A stretch of DNA of 64,000 nt, taken from the NCBI RefSeq assembly GCF_026625645.1, contig NZ_CP113056.1:3695001-3759000 (forward strand), in the 5' to 3' direction. The stretch is from Ancylobacter sp. SL191. Lineage in GTDB: Bacteria > Pseudomonadota > Alphaproteobacteria > Rhizobiales > Xanthobacteraceae. Under the pieces are notes generated by a model. The model was given only the letters and a program-made list of their open reading frames with translations, was not told the origin of the DNA and ran no database searches. Positions 1 through 7,948 of the stretch are shown piece by piece. The position numbers and the translations under genes are program-made. Positions within the stretch are counted from its first letter, which is position 1. Each line of letters begins with the position of its first letter.

Positions 1-1078
1 CGCCGGCAAAATCCAGCAGGTCGACACGGCGGTAGAGCGAGGTGTCGCCCTTCACGCCCCAGCCATTATTGCTGTCGCGCGAGAGCAGCAGGAAGCGGCC
101 ATCGCCCAGCGCGGCAAGCTCGCTCTGCGCGGCCACCAGTGTCTTGTCGCCATCCTTGAACAGCGGCAGCGGCACGACATATTCGCCGACCAGCGCGAGA
201 TGGTCGGGATCAGCCGCGTCATAAACCAAAGCGCGGGTGTTCTGACGGGTGGACTTCTTGTCGCCGCCATCCTGGCGCAGCGCGCTTTGCAGCACCACCG
301 TCAGGCGCTTGGTCGCCGGCTCATAGGCCAGACCCTCGAAGCCCTGATTGTTCTGCCGGCCGGTCTCGGGGTCTTCCACCGCGGGCTTGGGCGCGCCGGG
401 GCCGGGATTGTTGGAGGAGAAATCGAGCTTGCCCTTGCGCATCGGCAGGAAGGCGGCCGGCGGCAGGGTGGCGGAGAGCATCCGGCCCTCGGCGTTGAAG
501 TGATAAAGCGCCGGCCCATACTCGTCGGAAATCATCAGCGAGCCGTCCGGCAGCCGCACGATGGCCTCGGGATCGAGGCTGACCGCGCCGGTCGCCGCGC
601 CGGGAAGGCCGAGCCCGCCGGCCGGGCCGATGCCATTGGTGGTGTTAAGCGTCACCGGATCGAGCCCGCTCATCGGCGTGCCCGTGGTGTCGGTGAGCAG
701 GAAACTGTCCTCCAGCTTCAGCGTCGCCATCGCCGCCTTGCCCGGCGCCGGCGTGTCGAAGGCGATGGACACCCGGTTGAGGCGCACATGATAGTCGCTC
801 GTGCCCTCGACATTATAGCCACGGTCCGGCAGCAGCAGGAACTCGCCGGCATAGCCGGTGGCGGTCTTCGTCCAGGACAGCACGGTCATGCCGGAACCGG
901 AGCCGAAGGTCTCGCCGAACCGGTCGCGCAGCGTGGCCGGCAGCTGGCCGCTGGCGACGAGGCCCTGATTATGCGGCAGGTCGGAAAGCCCGGCGGCGAA
1001 AGTGGCCGGCGCGGCGAGTGTCAGCAGCAGGCCGAGAGCGGCGGCACGGCCGGCAGTGGAGAGCGGATTCAGCGTCAC
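1..1078 (-). CDS. Esterase-like activity of phytase family protein (C-terminus outside window)
   Basis: The visible part (about 359 residues) starts with a signal peptide rich in Leu and Ala that ends near TFAAG, so the product is predicted to be exported. Stretches such as MTVLSWTKTATGY, LLPDRGYN, SLDPEAIVRLPDGSLMISDEYGP and NQGFEGLAYEPATKRL are typical of the secreted 'esterase-like activity of phytase' beta-propeller family (DUF with PF13449-type repeats). The real substrate of this family is not settled. The start is a GTG at 1078, preceded by GGGAGG at good spacing; no ATG fits the signal peptide. The gene runs off the left edge, so its C-terminus is missing here. Family call is from motif recognition, not a search. 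Confidence 0.8.
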   Translation of the reverse strand, partial: MTLNPLSTAGRAAALGLLLTLAAPATFAAGLSDLPHNQGLVASGQLPATLRDRFGETFGSGSGMTVLSWTKTATGYAGEFLLLPDRGYNVEGTSDYHVRLNRVSIAFDTPAPGKAAMATLKLEDSFLLTDTTGTPMSGLDPVTLNTTNGIGPAGGLGLPGAATGAVSLDPEAIVRLPDGSLMISDEYGPALYHFNAEGRMLSATLPPAAFLPMRKGKLDFSSNNPGPGAPKPAVEDPETGRQNNQGFEGLAYEPATKRLTVVLQSALRQDGGDKKSTRQNTRALVYDAADPDHLALVGEYVVPLPLFKDGDKTLVAAQSELAALGDGRFLLLSRDSNNGWGVKGDTSLYRRVDLLDFAG

Positions 1079-1182
1079 GGGAACCTCCCATCGGACGAGG
1101 AAGGCCGCTTCTAGGCGCGCTTCTTGACAGCACCGTGAACGCCGTAACGTAAGCCCTGCAAGGATTTGGCGGGGCTGGAGCC

Positions 1183-1479
1183 CTACCCCAGCCGCTCGTT
1201 CTCATAGGCCACAACCCAGTCGATCAGCACGCGCCAGAGCTTTTCGGCGAGCTCCGGCGGCACGCCCTTGGTCTCGGCCTGCGCCATCACCTTCTCGACG
1301 ACGTCCTCGACCCGCTCGGGCAGGAGGGCGGCGAGGCCCTCCGCCTGCTTGATGGCGATGACGTGCTTGACCACCTCGAAGCGGCGGGCGAGCAGCTCGA
1401 CCATCTGCGCGTCGATATGGTCGATCTCCGCCCGGAAGGGCGCGAGCGCGCGCTCGTTCTCGGGCAGGATCCGCGCCAT
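1183..1479 (-). CDS. Chorismate mutase, AroQ type
   Basis: A 98-residue all-helical protein with the AroQ pattern: FRAEIDHIDAQMVELLARRF near the N-terminus, then VVKHVIAIKQ, and a third helix LAEKLWRVLIDWVVAYE. Free-standing AroQ proteins convert chorismate to prephenate in Phe/Tyr synthesis in the cytoplasm. The ATG at 1479 shares its A with the gatA TGA stop, which suggests translational coupling. A GTG at 1491 is in frame but its GGAG is too close, so the ATG is preferred. This is the last gene of gatC-gatA. Some small AroQ-like proteins instead serve salicylate or quinate pathways, but nothing nearby suggests that. Confidence 0.85.
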   Translation of the reverse strand: MARILPENERALAPFRAEIDHIDAQMVELLARRFEVVKHVIAIKQAEGLAALLPERVEDVVEKVMAQAETKGVPPELAEKLWRVLIDWVVAYENERLG

Positions 1480-2960
1480 CACAGCCACCACTTCTCCGGG
1501 ATGTCGAACCGGCCGGCCGCATCCTCGATCACCTGGCCGAGCGCGAACAGCTCCTGCTCCTCGAACGGCTTGCCGATGAGCTGGAGGCCGAGCGGCAGGC
1601 CCTCGGTGGAGAGCCCGGCCGGCACCGAGATGCCCGGCAGGCCGGCCATGTTCAGCGTCACCGTGAACACGTCCTGCAGATACATCTCCACCGGATCGGC
1701 GCCCGACTTCTCGCCAATGCCGAAGGCCGGCGACGGGGTGGCGGGGGCGAGCACGGCGTCGATGCCGCCGGCGAAGGCGGTCTCGAAGTCGCGCTTGATC
1801 AGCGTGCGGACCTGCTGCGCCTTGAGGTAATAGGCGTCGTAATAGCCGGCCGAGAGCACATAGGTGCCGATCATGACGCGCCGGCGCACTTCCGCGCCGA
1901 AGCCGGCCGCGCGGGTCTTCTCATACATCTCGACGATGTCGCGGCCGGCCACCCGCTCGCCATAGCGCACGCCGTCATAGCGCGCGAGGTTGGACGAGGC
2001 TTCCGCCAGCGCGACGATGTAATAGGCCGGCAGGGCGTATTTGGTGTGCGGCAGGCTGATCTCGACGATTTCCGCCCCGGCGTCGCGCAGCATCTGCGCG
2101 CCCTTGTCCCACAGCGCGGCGATCTCGGCCGACATGCCGTCGACGCGGTACTCGCGGGGGATGCCGATGCGCTTGCCCTTCACCGAGGCGCCGCAGGCCT
2201 GCTGATAATCCGGCACCGGCAGGTCGACGCTGGTGGAATCCTTGGCGTCATGCCCGGCCATGGCGCGCAGCAGCAGCGCCGCGTCATTCACCGAGCGGGC
2301 GATCGGCCCGGCCTGGTCGAGCGAGGAGGCATAGGCGACGATGCCCCAGCGCGAGCAGCGGCCATAGGTCGGCTTGATGCCCACCGTGCCGGTGAAGGCC
2401 GCCGGCTGGCGGATCGAGCCGCCGGTATCGGTGCCCGCCGCGCCGGCGGCGAGATGCGCCGCCACCGCCGCCGCCGAGCCGCCGGAGGAACCGCCGGGCA
2501 CGAGCGGCTGCGTCGAGCCGGTGCGCCGCCAGGGGTTCACCGTCGGGCCGAAGGCGCTCGATTCGGTGGACGAGCCCATGGCGAACTCGTCCTGGTTCAG
2601 CTTGCCCAGCAGCACCGCGCCGGCCTGCCAGAGATTGGCGGTCACGCTCGATTCATAGGGCGGGACGAAGTTCTTGAGGATGTTGGAGCCGGCCGTGGTG
2701 CGCACGCCGTCCACGGCGTAATTGTCCTTCACACCGAGCGGGATGCCCTCAAGCGACCCGGCCTCGCCCTTGGCGATCCGCGCGTCGCTCGCCTTGGCCA
2801 TGTCCAGCGCCTTCTCCGGCGTGGTCAGCACATAGGCGTTGAGCGCCCCGGCGGCCTCGATGGCGCCGAGATAGGCGGTGGTGAGCTCGGTGGCGGTGAA
2901 ATGGCCCTGCGCCAGCCCTTCGCGGGCGGCGGTGATGGTGAGGCGGGTGAGATCGGTCAT
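1479..2960 (-). CDS. gatA: Asp-tRNA(Asn)/Glu-tRNA(Gln) amidotransferase subunit A
   Basis: 493 residues, normal for GatA. It supplies ammonia from glutamine to convert mischarged Glu-tRNA(Gln) and Asp-tRNA(Asn) in the GatCAB complex. The amidase-signature catalytic residues are visible: Lys in [10 protein letters not shown], the Ser of [11 protein letters not shown], and the nucleophile Ser in [11 protein letters not shown]. The start is ATG at 2960 ([10 protein letters not shown]), five bases after the gatC stop; a longer open frame upstream is only read-through of the gatC region. gatB is not next to gatCA, which is usual in Rhizobiales. Confidence 0.97.
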   Translation of the reverse strand: MTDLTRLTITAAREGLAQGHFTATELTTAYLGAIEAAGALNAYVLTTPEKALDMAKASDARIAKGEAGSLEGIPLGVKDNYAVDGVRTTAGSNILKNFVPPYESSVTANLWQAGAVLLGKLNQDEFAMGSSTESSAFGPTVNPWRRTGSTQPLVPGGSSGGSAAAVAAHLAAGAAGTDTGGSIRQPAAFTGTVGIKPTYGRCSRWGIVAYASSLDQAGPIARSVNDAALLLRAMAGHDAKDSTSVDLPVPDYQQACGASVKGKRIGIPREYRVDGMSAEIAALWDKGAQMLRDAGAEIVEISLPHTKYALPAYYIVALAEASSNLARYDGVRYGERVAGRDIVEMYEKTRAAGFGAEVRRRVMIGTYVLSAGYYDAYYLKAQQVRTLIKRDFETAFAGGIDAVLAPATPSPAFGIGEKSGADPVEMYLQDVFTVTLNMAGLPGISVPAGLSTEGLPLGLQLIGKPFEEQELFALGQVIEDAAGRFDIPEKWWL

Positions 2961-2965
2961 CGCGC

Positions 2966-3253
2966 TCACTCCACCACTTTCGGCACGGCGAAGAAGCCGT
3001 CTTCGGCCAGCGGGGCGTTGGCCAGCACGCGCTCGGGATAAAAGCCGTCGGTGACGGCGTCCGCGCGCAGCGGCAGCGTCATCGGGATGACGCTGGTCAT
3101 CGGCTCGACGCCGGTGGTGTCCACCTCGCCGAGTTGCTCCACGAAGGCGAGGATGGCGTTCAATTCGCCCTGGAGGTGGCTTACCTCTTCCTCCGTCACG
3201 GCGATGCGCGAGAGATGCGCCACCCGCCGGACCGTCGCCTGATCGACCGACAT
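2966..3253 (-). CDS. gatC: Asp-tRNA(Asn)/Glu-tRNA(Gln) amidotransferase subunit C
   Basis: 95 residues, the family's usual size. GatC is the small linker subunit that stabilises GatA-GatB. The start [19 protein letters not shown] matches the conserved opening, and the C-terminal [13 protein letters not shown] is the GatC tail motif. ATG at 3253 has a weak GGGA upstream; a GTG four codons earlier is possible but unlike the family. First gene of the gatC-gatA-chorismate mutase operon. Confidence 0.96.
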   Translation of the reverse strand: MSVDQATVRRVAHLSRIAVTEEEVSHLQGELNAILAFVEQLGEVDTTGVEPMTSVIPMTLPLRADAVTDGFYPERVLANAPLAEDGFFAVPKVVE

Positions 3254-3305
3254 CCGAAATCCCACTCAACGAGAACGATGCGCGCCCTATAGCAGGCACG
3301 CACCG

Positions 3306-3341
3306 CGCCCCGCAACGCGCGGGGCGGCGCATTGCGGGGCG
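3306..3341 (-). terminator. Hairpin between the small secreted gene and gatC
   Basis: A 10-bp perfect inverted repeat, CGCCCCGCAA at 3306-3315 and TTGCGGGGCG at 3332-3341, with a 16-nt GC-rich loop. It lies just after the stop of the 3358-3636 gene. There is no T-run, so an intrinsic terminator is only a guess; it may be an attenuating or RNA-stabilising hairpin. Confidence 0.4.
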
Positions 3342-3357
3342 TGGGCACGGGCAGCGG

Positions 3358-3636
3358 TCAGGAACGCGCCAGTTCCAGGCACTTGCCGGCGGCTTCCGCG
3401 TTGGCGCGCGCCGTGCCCTGGTCCATCTGGCCGGACATGACGAGCGAGCGGGCCGAGCTGGTGATCGCCGAGCGCACATCGCCGCCAGCGCTCACCGCGC
3501 CGGCATAGATGGCCTGCCCCTGCGGGGTCAGCTTGGCGGCGCAGGCGCTGCCGGCGGCGGCATCGGCGAAGGCCGGCGAGGCGGCACCGAGGGCGAGAAC
3601 GACGCCAACAGCGGCGGCGCGGGAAAGAATCATCAT
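3358..3636 (-). CDS. Small secreted protein of unknown function
   Basis: 92 residues. The first 24 or so form a clear signal peptide ([17 protein letters not shown] with cleavage near AFADA), so the mature part of about 67 residues is predicted to be periplasmic or secreted. It has two cysteines, one in [12 protein letters not shown] and one in GKCLELARS, placed to form one disulphide. The body, with [21 protein letters not shown] split by helices, is helical. I do not recognise a named family with certainty. The first of two adjacent ATGs (3636) has AGGAGA at good spacing. It follows the repeat protein at 3675-4061 on the same strand, 38 bp away, and the two may be co-transcribed. Confidence 0.75.
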   Translation of the reverse strand: MMILSRAAAVGVVLALGAASPAFADAAAGSACAAKLTPQGQAIYAGAVSAGGDVRSAITSSARSLVMSGQMDQGTARANAEAAGKCLELARS

Positions 3637-3674
3637 GGTTGTCTCCTGGAACACGAAGAAAAGCGAAGCGGGGA

Positions 3675-4061
3675 TCAGCGCAGGCCGGGCATATTGACCC
3701 CGCCGCCGCCATTGACCCCCGGGCCGGGGCGCGCCACGGCGCGCGAGTTCGGCGTGCCGGGTGCACCAACGCCGGGCGCACCGACACCACCGACGCAGCC
3801 GACCGGGTAGCCCGGACGGGTGCAGTAGACGGCGGCCCGCGCCGCCGGGGCGGTGCCGACGCAGCCGACGGGATAGCCGGGGCGCGTGCAGTAGACAGCC
3901 GCGCGCACCGCGGGCGTCGGCCGCACCACGCAGCCGACAGGAACGCCGGGGCCGGTGCAGTAGATTACCGCCGCCGAGGCGGGGGACGGCCCTAGCATCG
4001 CGAGGCCACCGGCGAGAATCGCGGCGGCCGACAGAGCGCTGAGGGAAAGTTTTCCGGTCAT
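3675..4061 (-). CDS. Secreted Cys-Pro-Gly repeat protein, function unknown
   Basis: 128 residues with a signal peptide ending near PASAA. The mature part has three copies of a short unit, AVxYCTxPGxPVGCV (IYCTGPGVPVGCV, then VYCTRPGYPVGCV twice), separated by Pro/Ala spacers of about 10 residues. A Gly/Pro/Asn-rich tail follows. Each unit has two cysteines seven residues apart, suggesting small disulphide loops. Related short secreted proteins occur in Rhizobiales, but I know no function. A near-perfect AAGGAGG lies five bases before the ATG at 4061, so strong translation is expected. It is divergent from the putative regulator at 4130, only 68 bp away. Confidence 0.8.
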   Translation of the reverse strand: MTGKLSLSALSAAAILAGGLAMLGPSPASAAVIYCTGPGVPVGCVVRPTPAVRAAVYCTRPGYPVGCVGTAPAARAAVYCTRPGYPVGCVGGVGAPGVGAPGTPNSRAVARPGPGVNGGGGVNMPGLR

Positions 4062-4129
4062 ATCGCCTCCTTAGGTTGACATCACGGAGCGGAAGCGGCG
4101 CGATAATGCCCTGCCGGACATAAACGGCA

Positions 4130-5137
4130 ATGTCGATTATTGATCGGATCGTGGCATCTCGGCTGCCACGCACCGATAACGGATCAGCCTGCCGAACCGG
4201 ACGCATGATGCTGCCAGCCTTTTCCGCCGCTGCCGCGAATTCCGTTCCGCTGGAAGCAGAAGCGCTTGCCGCGCTGCTCGCCCTCGAATCAACGGAGCGC
4301 GCGGCGCTGCTCCAGCATCCCGCTTTCCCGGCCACGGCCTTCGCGGCGGCACGCAGCCTCAGCGTGCAATATCACGGCAATGTGCTGCTGACGCGCGTTC
4401 TGAACGACCGGGGGCGCATCGCCCTCTCGCTACTCATGCTCAGCATGCATCTCGAATCAGCGCCGGGCTCGCCCGGCCTCACCGCCGGGCGCCTGAAGGC
4501 GGAGGCCACCGCTCTTCGCCTGTGCAGCCCCGGCCGGGTGACAGCGGTGCTCGCCGCCTGCCGGCTGCTCGGGCTGGTCGTCCAGGCCCCGGACGCGGAC
4601 CGGCGCCGGCACCGGCTGGCCCTGACCCCGCGCATGCTGGCGATCCACACGGCGCGCTGGCGCGCGATGTTGGAAGCGATGGCCCCGGCCTCGCCGGAGG
4701 CGGCACGTGGCGCCGTCCATCTCGACAATCCGCGCTTCCTTGAGCCTTTCGTCGACACCATGCTGGTGCCGTTCCGCGCCGGCTGGCGCGTTGTCAGCGA
4801 GCTGCCGTGCCTTGAAATCTTCGCCGACCGCGACGGCGGGCTGATGGTGGCCTTCAGCCTGTTCGACGCGGCGCGCACCGGCACGGCCTTGAGCGTCGCC
4901 CATCTCGCCCGCGAGTGCCGGATCTCCCGCTCGCATGTGATGGAGATGCTGCGCGTCGCCGCCGAGGCGGGCCTCGTGCGGCGGGACAGCGGGCGCAGCA
5001 CCGAGGGCGGCGCACTGGCCGAGCCGGCGCTGGTGGAGGCCATGCAGATGCTCATGGCCACCGCCCTGGCGCGACTGACCCGCGCCACCCGCGCGGGTCT
5101 GGCGGCGATCGGCGAGGCCGCGTGCGACACGGTGTGA
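4130..5137 (+). CDS. Putative winged-helix DNA-binding regulator
   Basis: 335 residues, not assigned to a named family. Two regions look like winged helix-turn-helix units: one around residues 95-165 (RIALSLLMLSMHLES then GRVTAVLAACRLLGLVV), and a clearer one around 245-290 (LSVAHLARECRISRSHVMEMLRVAAEAGLVRRD), which resembles a MarR/GntR-type recognition helix. There is no obvious ligand domain or membrane segment. A TTGACA at 4076 and GATAAT at 4102 lie upstream, but the spacer is 20 bp, longer than usual. Divergence from the secreted repeat gene at 4061 suggests it may control it. The start at 4130 lacks a strong ribosome site; a later Met (residue 26 or 27) is an alternative. Confidence 0.6.
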   Translation: MSIIDRIVASRLPRTDNGSACRTGRMMLPAFSAAAANSVPLEAEALAALLALESTERAALLQHPAFPATAFAAARSLSVQYHGNVLLTRVLNDRGRIALSLLMLSMHLESAPGSPGLTAGRLKAEATALRLCSPGRVTAVLAACRLLGLVVQAPDADRRRHRLALTPRMLAIHTARWRAMLEAMAPASPEAARGAVHLDNPRFLEPFVDTMLVPFRAGWRVVSELPCLEIFADRDGGLMVAFSLFDAARTGTALSVAHLARECRISRSHVMEMLRVAAEAGLVRRDSGRSTEGGALAEPALVEAMQMLMATALARLTRATRAGLAAIGEAACDTV

Positions 5138-5212
5138 GCCCGATCACCATCGCGCCGGAGCGGACAGCCGGCGGCGTGGCGTATGGGCTTCAGATGTCAG
5201 GGTTTCAGAGCG

Positions 5213-5917
5213 TCACAGCTTGGGAAAGTCCTGGGCGACGCCGACCGGCGGCACCACCACCGTCGCCTCCTCGCCGACCAGCGCCACGAAGCGGTCGGCA
5301 TTGGGCTCCAGCAGGCCGAAGGTGGCGTAATGGGCGGGAATGATGGTCAGCCCGCCGAGATAGCGCGTCACCGCCACGGCCGCGGTTTCCGGCCCCATGG
5401 TGAAGCGGTCGCCAATCGGCAGGATCACAATGTCCGGCCGGTGGATCTCGGCGATCAGCGCCATGTCGGAGAAGATGTCGGTATCGCCCATGTGCCAGAG
5501 CGTCGGCTCGCCCGGCGCCTTGACGATGAGGCCGTTGGCATTGCCGAGATAGACGCTCGCCCCGTCCACCACCATGCCCGAGGAATGGTCCGCGCGGACC
5601 ATGCTGACGGTGAAGCCCGGCAGATGGATGGTGCCGCCGGTGTTCATCATCTCCAGCTTGTCCAGCCCCTGCGTGCCGAGCCAGCCGCAGAGATCGGCAT
5701 TGGCCACCACCGTCGCGCCCGTCGCCTTGGCGATGGCGACGGTGTCGCCGACATGGTCGCCATGGCCATGGGTGAGCAGGATATGGCTGACGCCCTGGCT
5801 CGCCTCTTCCACCGTGCTGGTGAACATCGGGTTATGCGAGAGGAACGGGTCGATCAGCACCGCCGTGCCGGCGAGCTCTAGGCGAAAGGCGGCGTGGCCG
5901 TACCAGGTGATCTTCAT
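5213..5917 (-). CDS. Metal-dependent hydrolase, UPF0173 / beta-lactamase fold
   Basis: 234 residues, typical of the UPF0173 (YtkL-like) family. It begins MKITWYGHAAFRLE and carries the metallo-beta-lactamase signature HGHGDHVGDT, with further likely metal ligands in RADHSSGMV, MGDTDIF and PAHYATF. Substrate unknown; cytoplasmic. Two ATGs abut (5920 and 5917); the second has better spacing from GGAG. In related genomes this gene sits near ruvX, so the MFS/MerR pair at 6001-7779 looks like an insertion into that neighbourhood (inference). Confidence 0.92.
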   Translation of the reverse strand: MKITWYGHAAFRLELAGTAVLIDPFLSHNPMFTSTVEEASQGVSHILLTHGHGDHVGDTVAIAKATGATVVANADLCGWLGTQGLDKLEMMNTGGTIHLPGFTVSMVRADHSSGMVVDGASVYLGNANGLIVKAPGEPTLWHMGDTDIFSDMALIAEIHRPDIVILPIGDRFTMGPETAAVAVTRYLGGLTIIPAHYATFGLLEPNADRFVALVGEEATVVVPPVGVAQDFPKL

Positions 5918-6000
5918 CATGCTCTCCGCGCAGGTGACGGCGGCAAGATAATGCGCCGAACGGGTGACACAAGGTGCCGGTCCGGCAGCGGCGGGAGGGT

Positions 6001-7266
6001 TCAGGGCCGGTCGCCAGCGCGGCGATGGGCTGCCGCGACCAGCCCGATCGCGACGAGCATCAGCGCGCCCGCCACCAGAAAGGTGAGCTGCATCCCGGCC
6101 GCGATGGCCGTGGGCGTCGCCCGCGCGAAGGCGTCCGTCCCCACCCCAAAGGCGAAGACCGCGCCCATCACCGAGGCGCCGGCGATCAGCCCGATATTGC
6201 GCGAGAGGTTGAGCAGGCCGGCCACCGTGCCCCGCCGGTCCGGCGGCACATCCGCCAGCGCCGCCGTGTTGTTGGCGGCCTGAAAGAGCTGATAGCCCGG
6301 CGTCACCACGGCCATGGCAAGCACATAGCCGGTCACGCCGACAAGGTTCGGCAGCAGCGCGAGCAGGAACGCGCCGCCCGCCAGCAGGCCGAGGCCGACA
6401 GCCCCCACAAGGAACGGCCCACCCGCATCGACCAGCCGCCCGGACGGGACGCCGCTGATGACGGAAATCGCCGGGCCGACGGCCATGACGAGGCCGACCT
6501 GCGTCGCCGTGAGGCCAAGAGCAATGCCGAGATAGAACGGGCCGACCACCAGCGTCGTCATCATCACGGCGGCGACCAGCAGATTGACAAGGAGATTGGG
6601 CACCAGCCCCCGGATCACCGCCACCCCCGACCGGGAAGAAGCGCGACTCACCCGTGCCGCCTCACCGGCCGGCATCGCGATGGCCAGCACGAGCGTCAGC
6701 AGGGCCAGCGGCACCAGCACCGCGAAGATGCCACGCCAGCCGGCCACCGGAATCAGCAGGCCGCCGAGAACCGGGCCGAGCGCCGTCCCCAGCGCCGACA
6801 CGGTGCCGAGCAGACCCATGACGCGGCCGAGGCGGGCCGCGCTCGCCGTCTGCCGCATCAGCGCCATGGAGAGCGTCATCAGAAAGGCCGCGCCGCTGCC
6901 CTGAAGCGCCCGAGCGGCGATCAGCAGCGGCAGGCTCGGCGCGAGCGCGCAAAACAGTGAGGCGAGCGCGAACAGGCAAAGGCCGGCGACCAGCATCGGC
7001 TTCAGCCCGTAGCGGTCGCCCAGCCGGCCGGCGATCACCACAGCCACCGTCAGCGCCGCGAGATAGGCGACCACCACCGCCTGCACCGCCGCGAATGGCG
7101 CCGCGAAGGCCTCGGCCAGCGTGGGAAGCGCGATATTGGCGATGCTGGTGCCGAGCGAGCCCAGCAGCATCGCCAGCGCCAGCGTCGCCACGGTCCGCGC
7201 GGCCGCGCCCGTTCTCGGCGCTCCGGCGTCGTCTCCGTCCATCTGCCGCGCTTTCCTCGGCCGCAT
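6001..7266 (-). CDS. MFS transporter (drug-efflux-like)
   Basis: 421 residues with about 12 predicted membrane segments. The antiporter-like N-half is clear: LGTSIANIALPTLAEAF in TM1 and AGRLGDRYGLKPM as the loop 2-3 motif (GxLaDrxGrkx). LGPVLGGLLIPVAGWRG in TM5 is motif C of proton-coupled drug exporters. It probably exports a small toxic compound. The start chosen is ATG 7266, six bases after GGGGAG; an ATG at 7272 and a TTG at 7317 are alternatives. The divergent MerR gene at 7336 and the dyad at 7312-7329 suggest inducible control. Confidence 0.88.
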   Translation of the reverse strand: MRPRKARQMDGDDAGAPRTGAAARTVATLALAMLLGSLGTSIANIALPTLAEAFAAPFAAVQAVVVAYLAALTVAVVIAGRLGDRYGLKPMLVAGLCLFALASLFCALAPSLPLLIAARALQGSGAAFLMTLSMALMRQTASAARLGRVMGLLGTVSALGTALGPVLGGLLIPVAGWRGIFAVLVPLALLTLVLAIAMPAGEAARVSRASSRSGVAVIRGLVPNLLVNLLVAAVMMTTLVVGPFYLGIALGLTATQVGLVMAVGPAISVISGVPSGRLVDAGGPFLVGAVGLGLLAGGAFLLALLPNLVGVTGYVLAMAVVTPGYQLFQAANNTAALADVPPDRRGTVAGLLNLSRNIGLIAGASVMGAVFAFGVGTDAFARATPTAIAAGMQLTFLVAGALMLVAIGLVAAAHRRAGDRP

Positions 7267-7302
7267 GGCCATCTCCCCTTGCCGGAAACCTGTTTCAAAC
7301 GC

Positions 7303-7333
7303 AGGCTGCCACTTCAAGTCGCATTGAGGTCAA
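7303..7333 (-). promoter_or_regulatory. MerR-type promoter of the MFS gene with SoxR-like dyad
   Basis: On the minus strand there is TTGACC (-35, 7328-7333), a 19-bp spacer, and a poor -10 CAGCCT (7303-7308). An over-long 19-bp spacer with a dyad inside is the hallmark of MerR-activated promoters. The dyad CCTCAATGCGACTTGAAG (7312-7329 read on minus) matches the classical SoxR box CCTCAAGTTAACTTGAGG at both half-sites except one base plus the centre. It also overlaps the ribosome site of the divergent MerR gene, so autoregulation is plausible. Confidence 0.6.
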
Positions 7334-7335
7334 GC

Positions 7336-7779
7336 ATGAAGTTGCTGGATATTGGCGAGGTCGCCGCGCGCAGCGGGATGAAGCCCTCGGCGCTGCGCTA
7401 TTACGAGGAAGCCGGGCTGATTTCCCCGGTGTCCCGCCATGGCCTGCGCCGGCAATTCGCCCCCGAGGTGCTGCTGCGGCTGAAGCTGATCGCCATGGGC
7501 AAGGCCGCCGGCTTCCCGCTCGGCGAGATCGCCGCCATGTTCGGCCCCAATGGCGAGCCAAGCCTGCCGCGCGACGTGCTGCACGCCAAGGCCGACGCCA
7601 TCGACCAGACGATCCGGGAGCTCGCCGCGCTGCGCGACACGCTCCGCCACGTCGCCGACTGCCCGGCCCCGTCGCACATGGAATGCCCCACCTTCCGCCG
7701 GCTGGTCGAGGTCGCCGGAACCCGTGGCCGGGGTCGGGAGAGGAGCGGGTCGCCCCCGCCGCGCGGTCGCCCGCGCTGA
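7336..7779 (+). CDS. MerR family transcriptional regulator
   Basis: 147 residues. The N-terminus MKLLDIGEVAARSGMKPSALRYYEEAGLI is the MerR helix-turn-helix and wing, followed by a dimerisation helix (ELAALRDTLRHVADC). The effector end has only two cysteines (DCPAPSHMECPTF), not the four-cysteine iron-sulphur motif of SoxR, so the signal is probably different: a thiol-reactive compound, a metal or a drug. The last 15 residues are Gly/Arg/Pro-rich and look disordered. ATG at 7336 follows GAGG at good spacing. It is divergent from the MFS pump, its likely target. Confidence 0.88.
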   Translation: MKLLDIGEVAARSGMKPSALRYYEEAGLISPVSRHGLRRQFAPEVLLRLKLIAMGKAAGFPLGEIAAMFGPNGEPSLPRDVLHAKADAIDQTIRELAALRDTLRHVADCPAPSHMECPTFRRLVEVAGTRGRGRERSGSPPPRGRPR

Positions 7780-7821
7780 GGGCGATCCCCGGTGAGGCAC
7801 ACGCGCGGCCCGCTGGCCTCA

Positions 7822-7880
7822 TTGCACTGACTGGTCACCAGATTGCACAGACTGGTCACCTCACTGCACTGACTGGTCAC
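7822..7880. repeat. Three 21-bp direct repeats upstream of ruvX
   Basis: Three near-identical units at 7822-7839, 7843-7860 and 7864-7881 share the core TGCACTGACTGGTCAC; the second unit has one A for T change. The period is exactly 21 bp, two helical turns. Each core contains the dyad TGAC-TG-GTCA (the second copy AGAC-TG-GTCA). The array lies in the 169-bp gap between the MerR gene and ruvX, ending 68 bp before the ruvX start. It looks like a set of binding sites for a dimeric (perhaps TetR-like) protein, but no protein can be named. Confidence 0.7.
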
Positions 7881-7948
7881 GCATTTTGGCCGGCATTTTC
7901 GCCCCGCCATGGCGCCCGGTGCGGGGGCGTGCTAGGCCGCTCGGCATC

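Noticed and set aside
1479-3479. gatA read with an upstream start giving 666 residues
   Set aside because: The added part overlaps gatC in another frame; GatA family length and motif start fit ATG 2960.
7822-7880. 21-bp repeats as a replication-type iteron or CRISPR
   Set aside because: Only three copies, no spacers, no replication gene or AT-rich region next to them.
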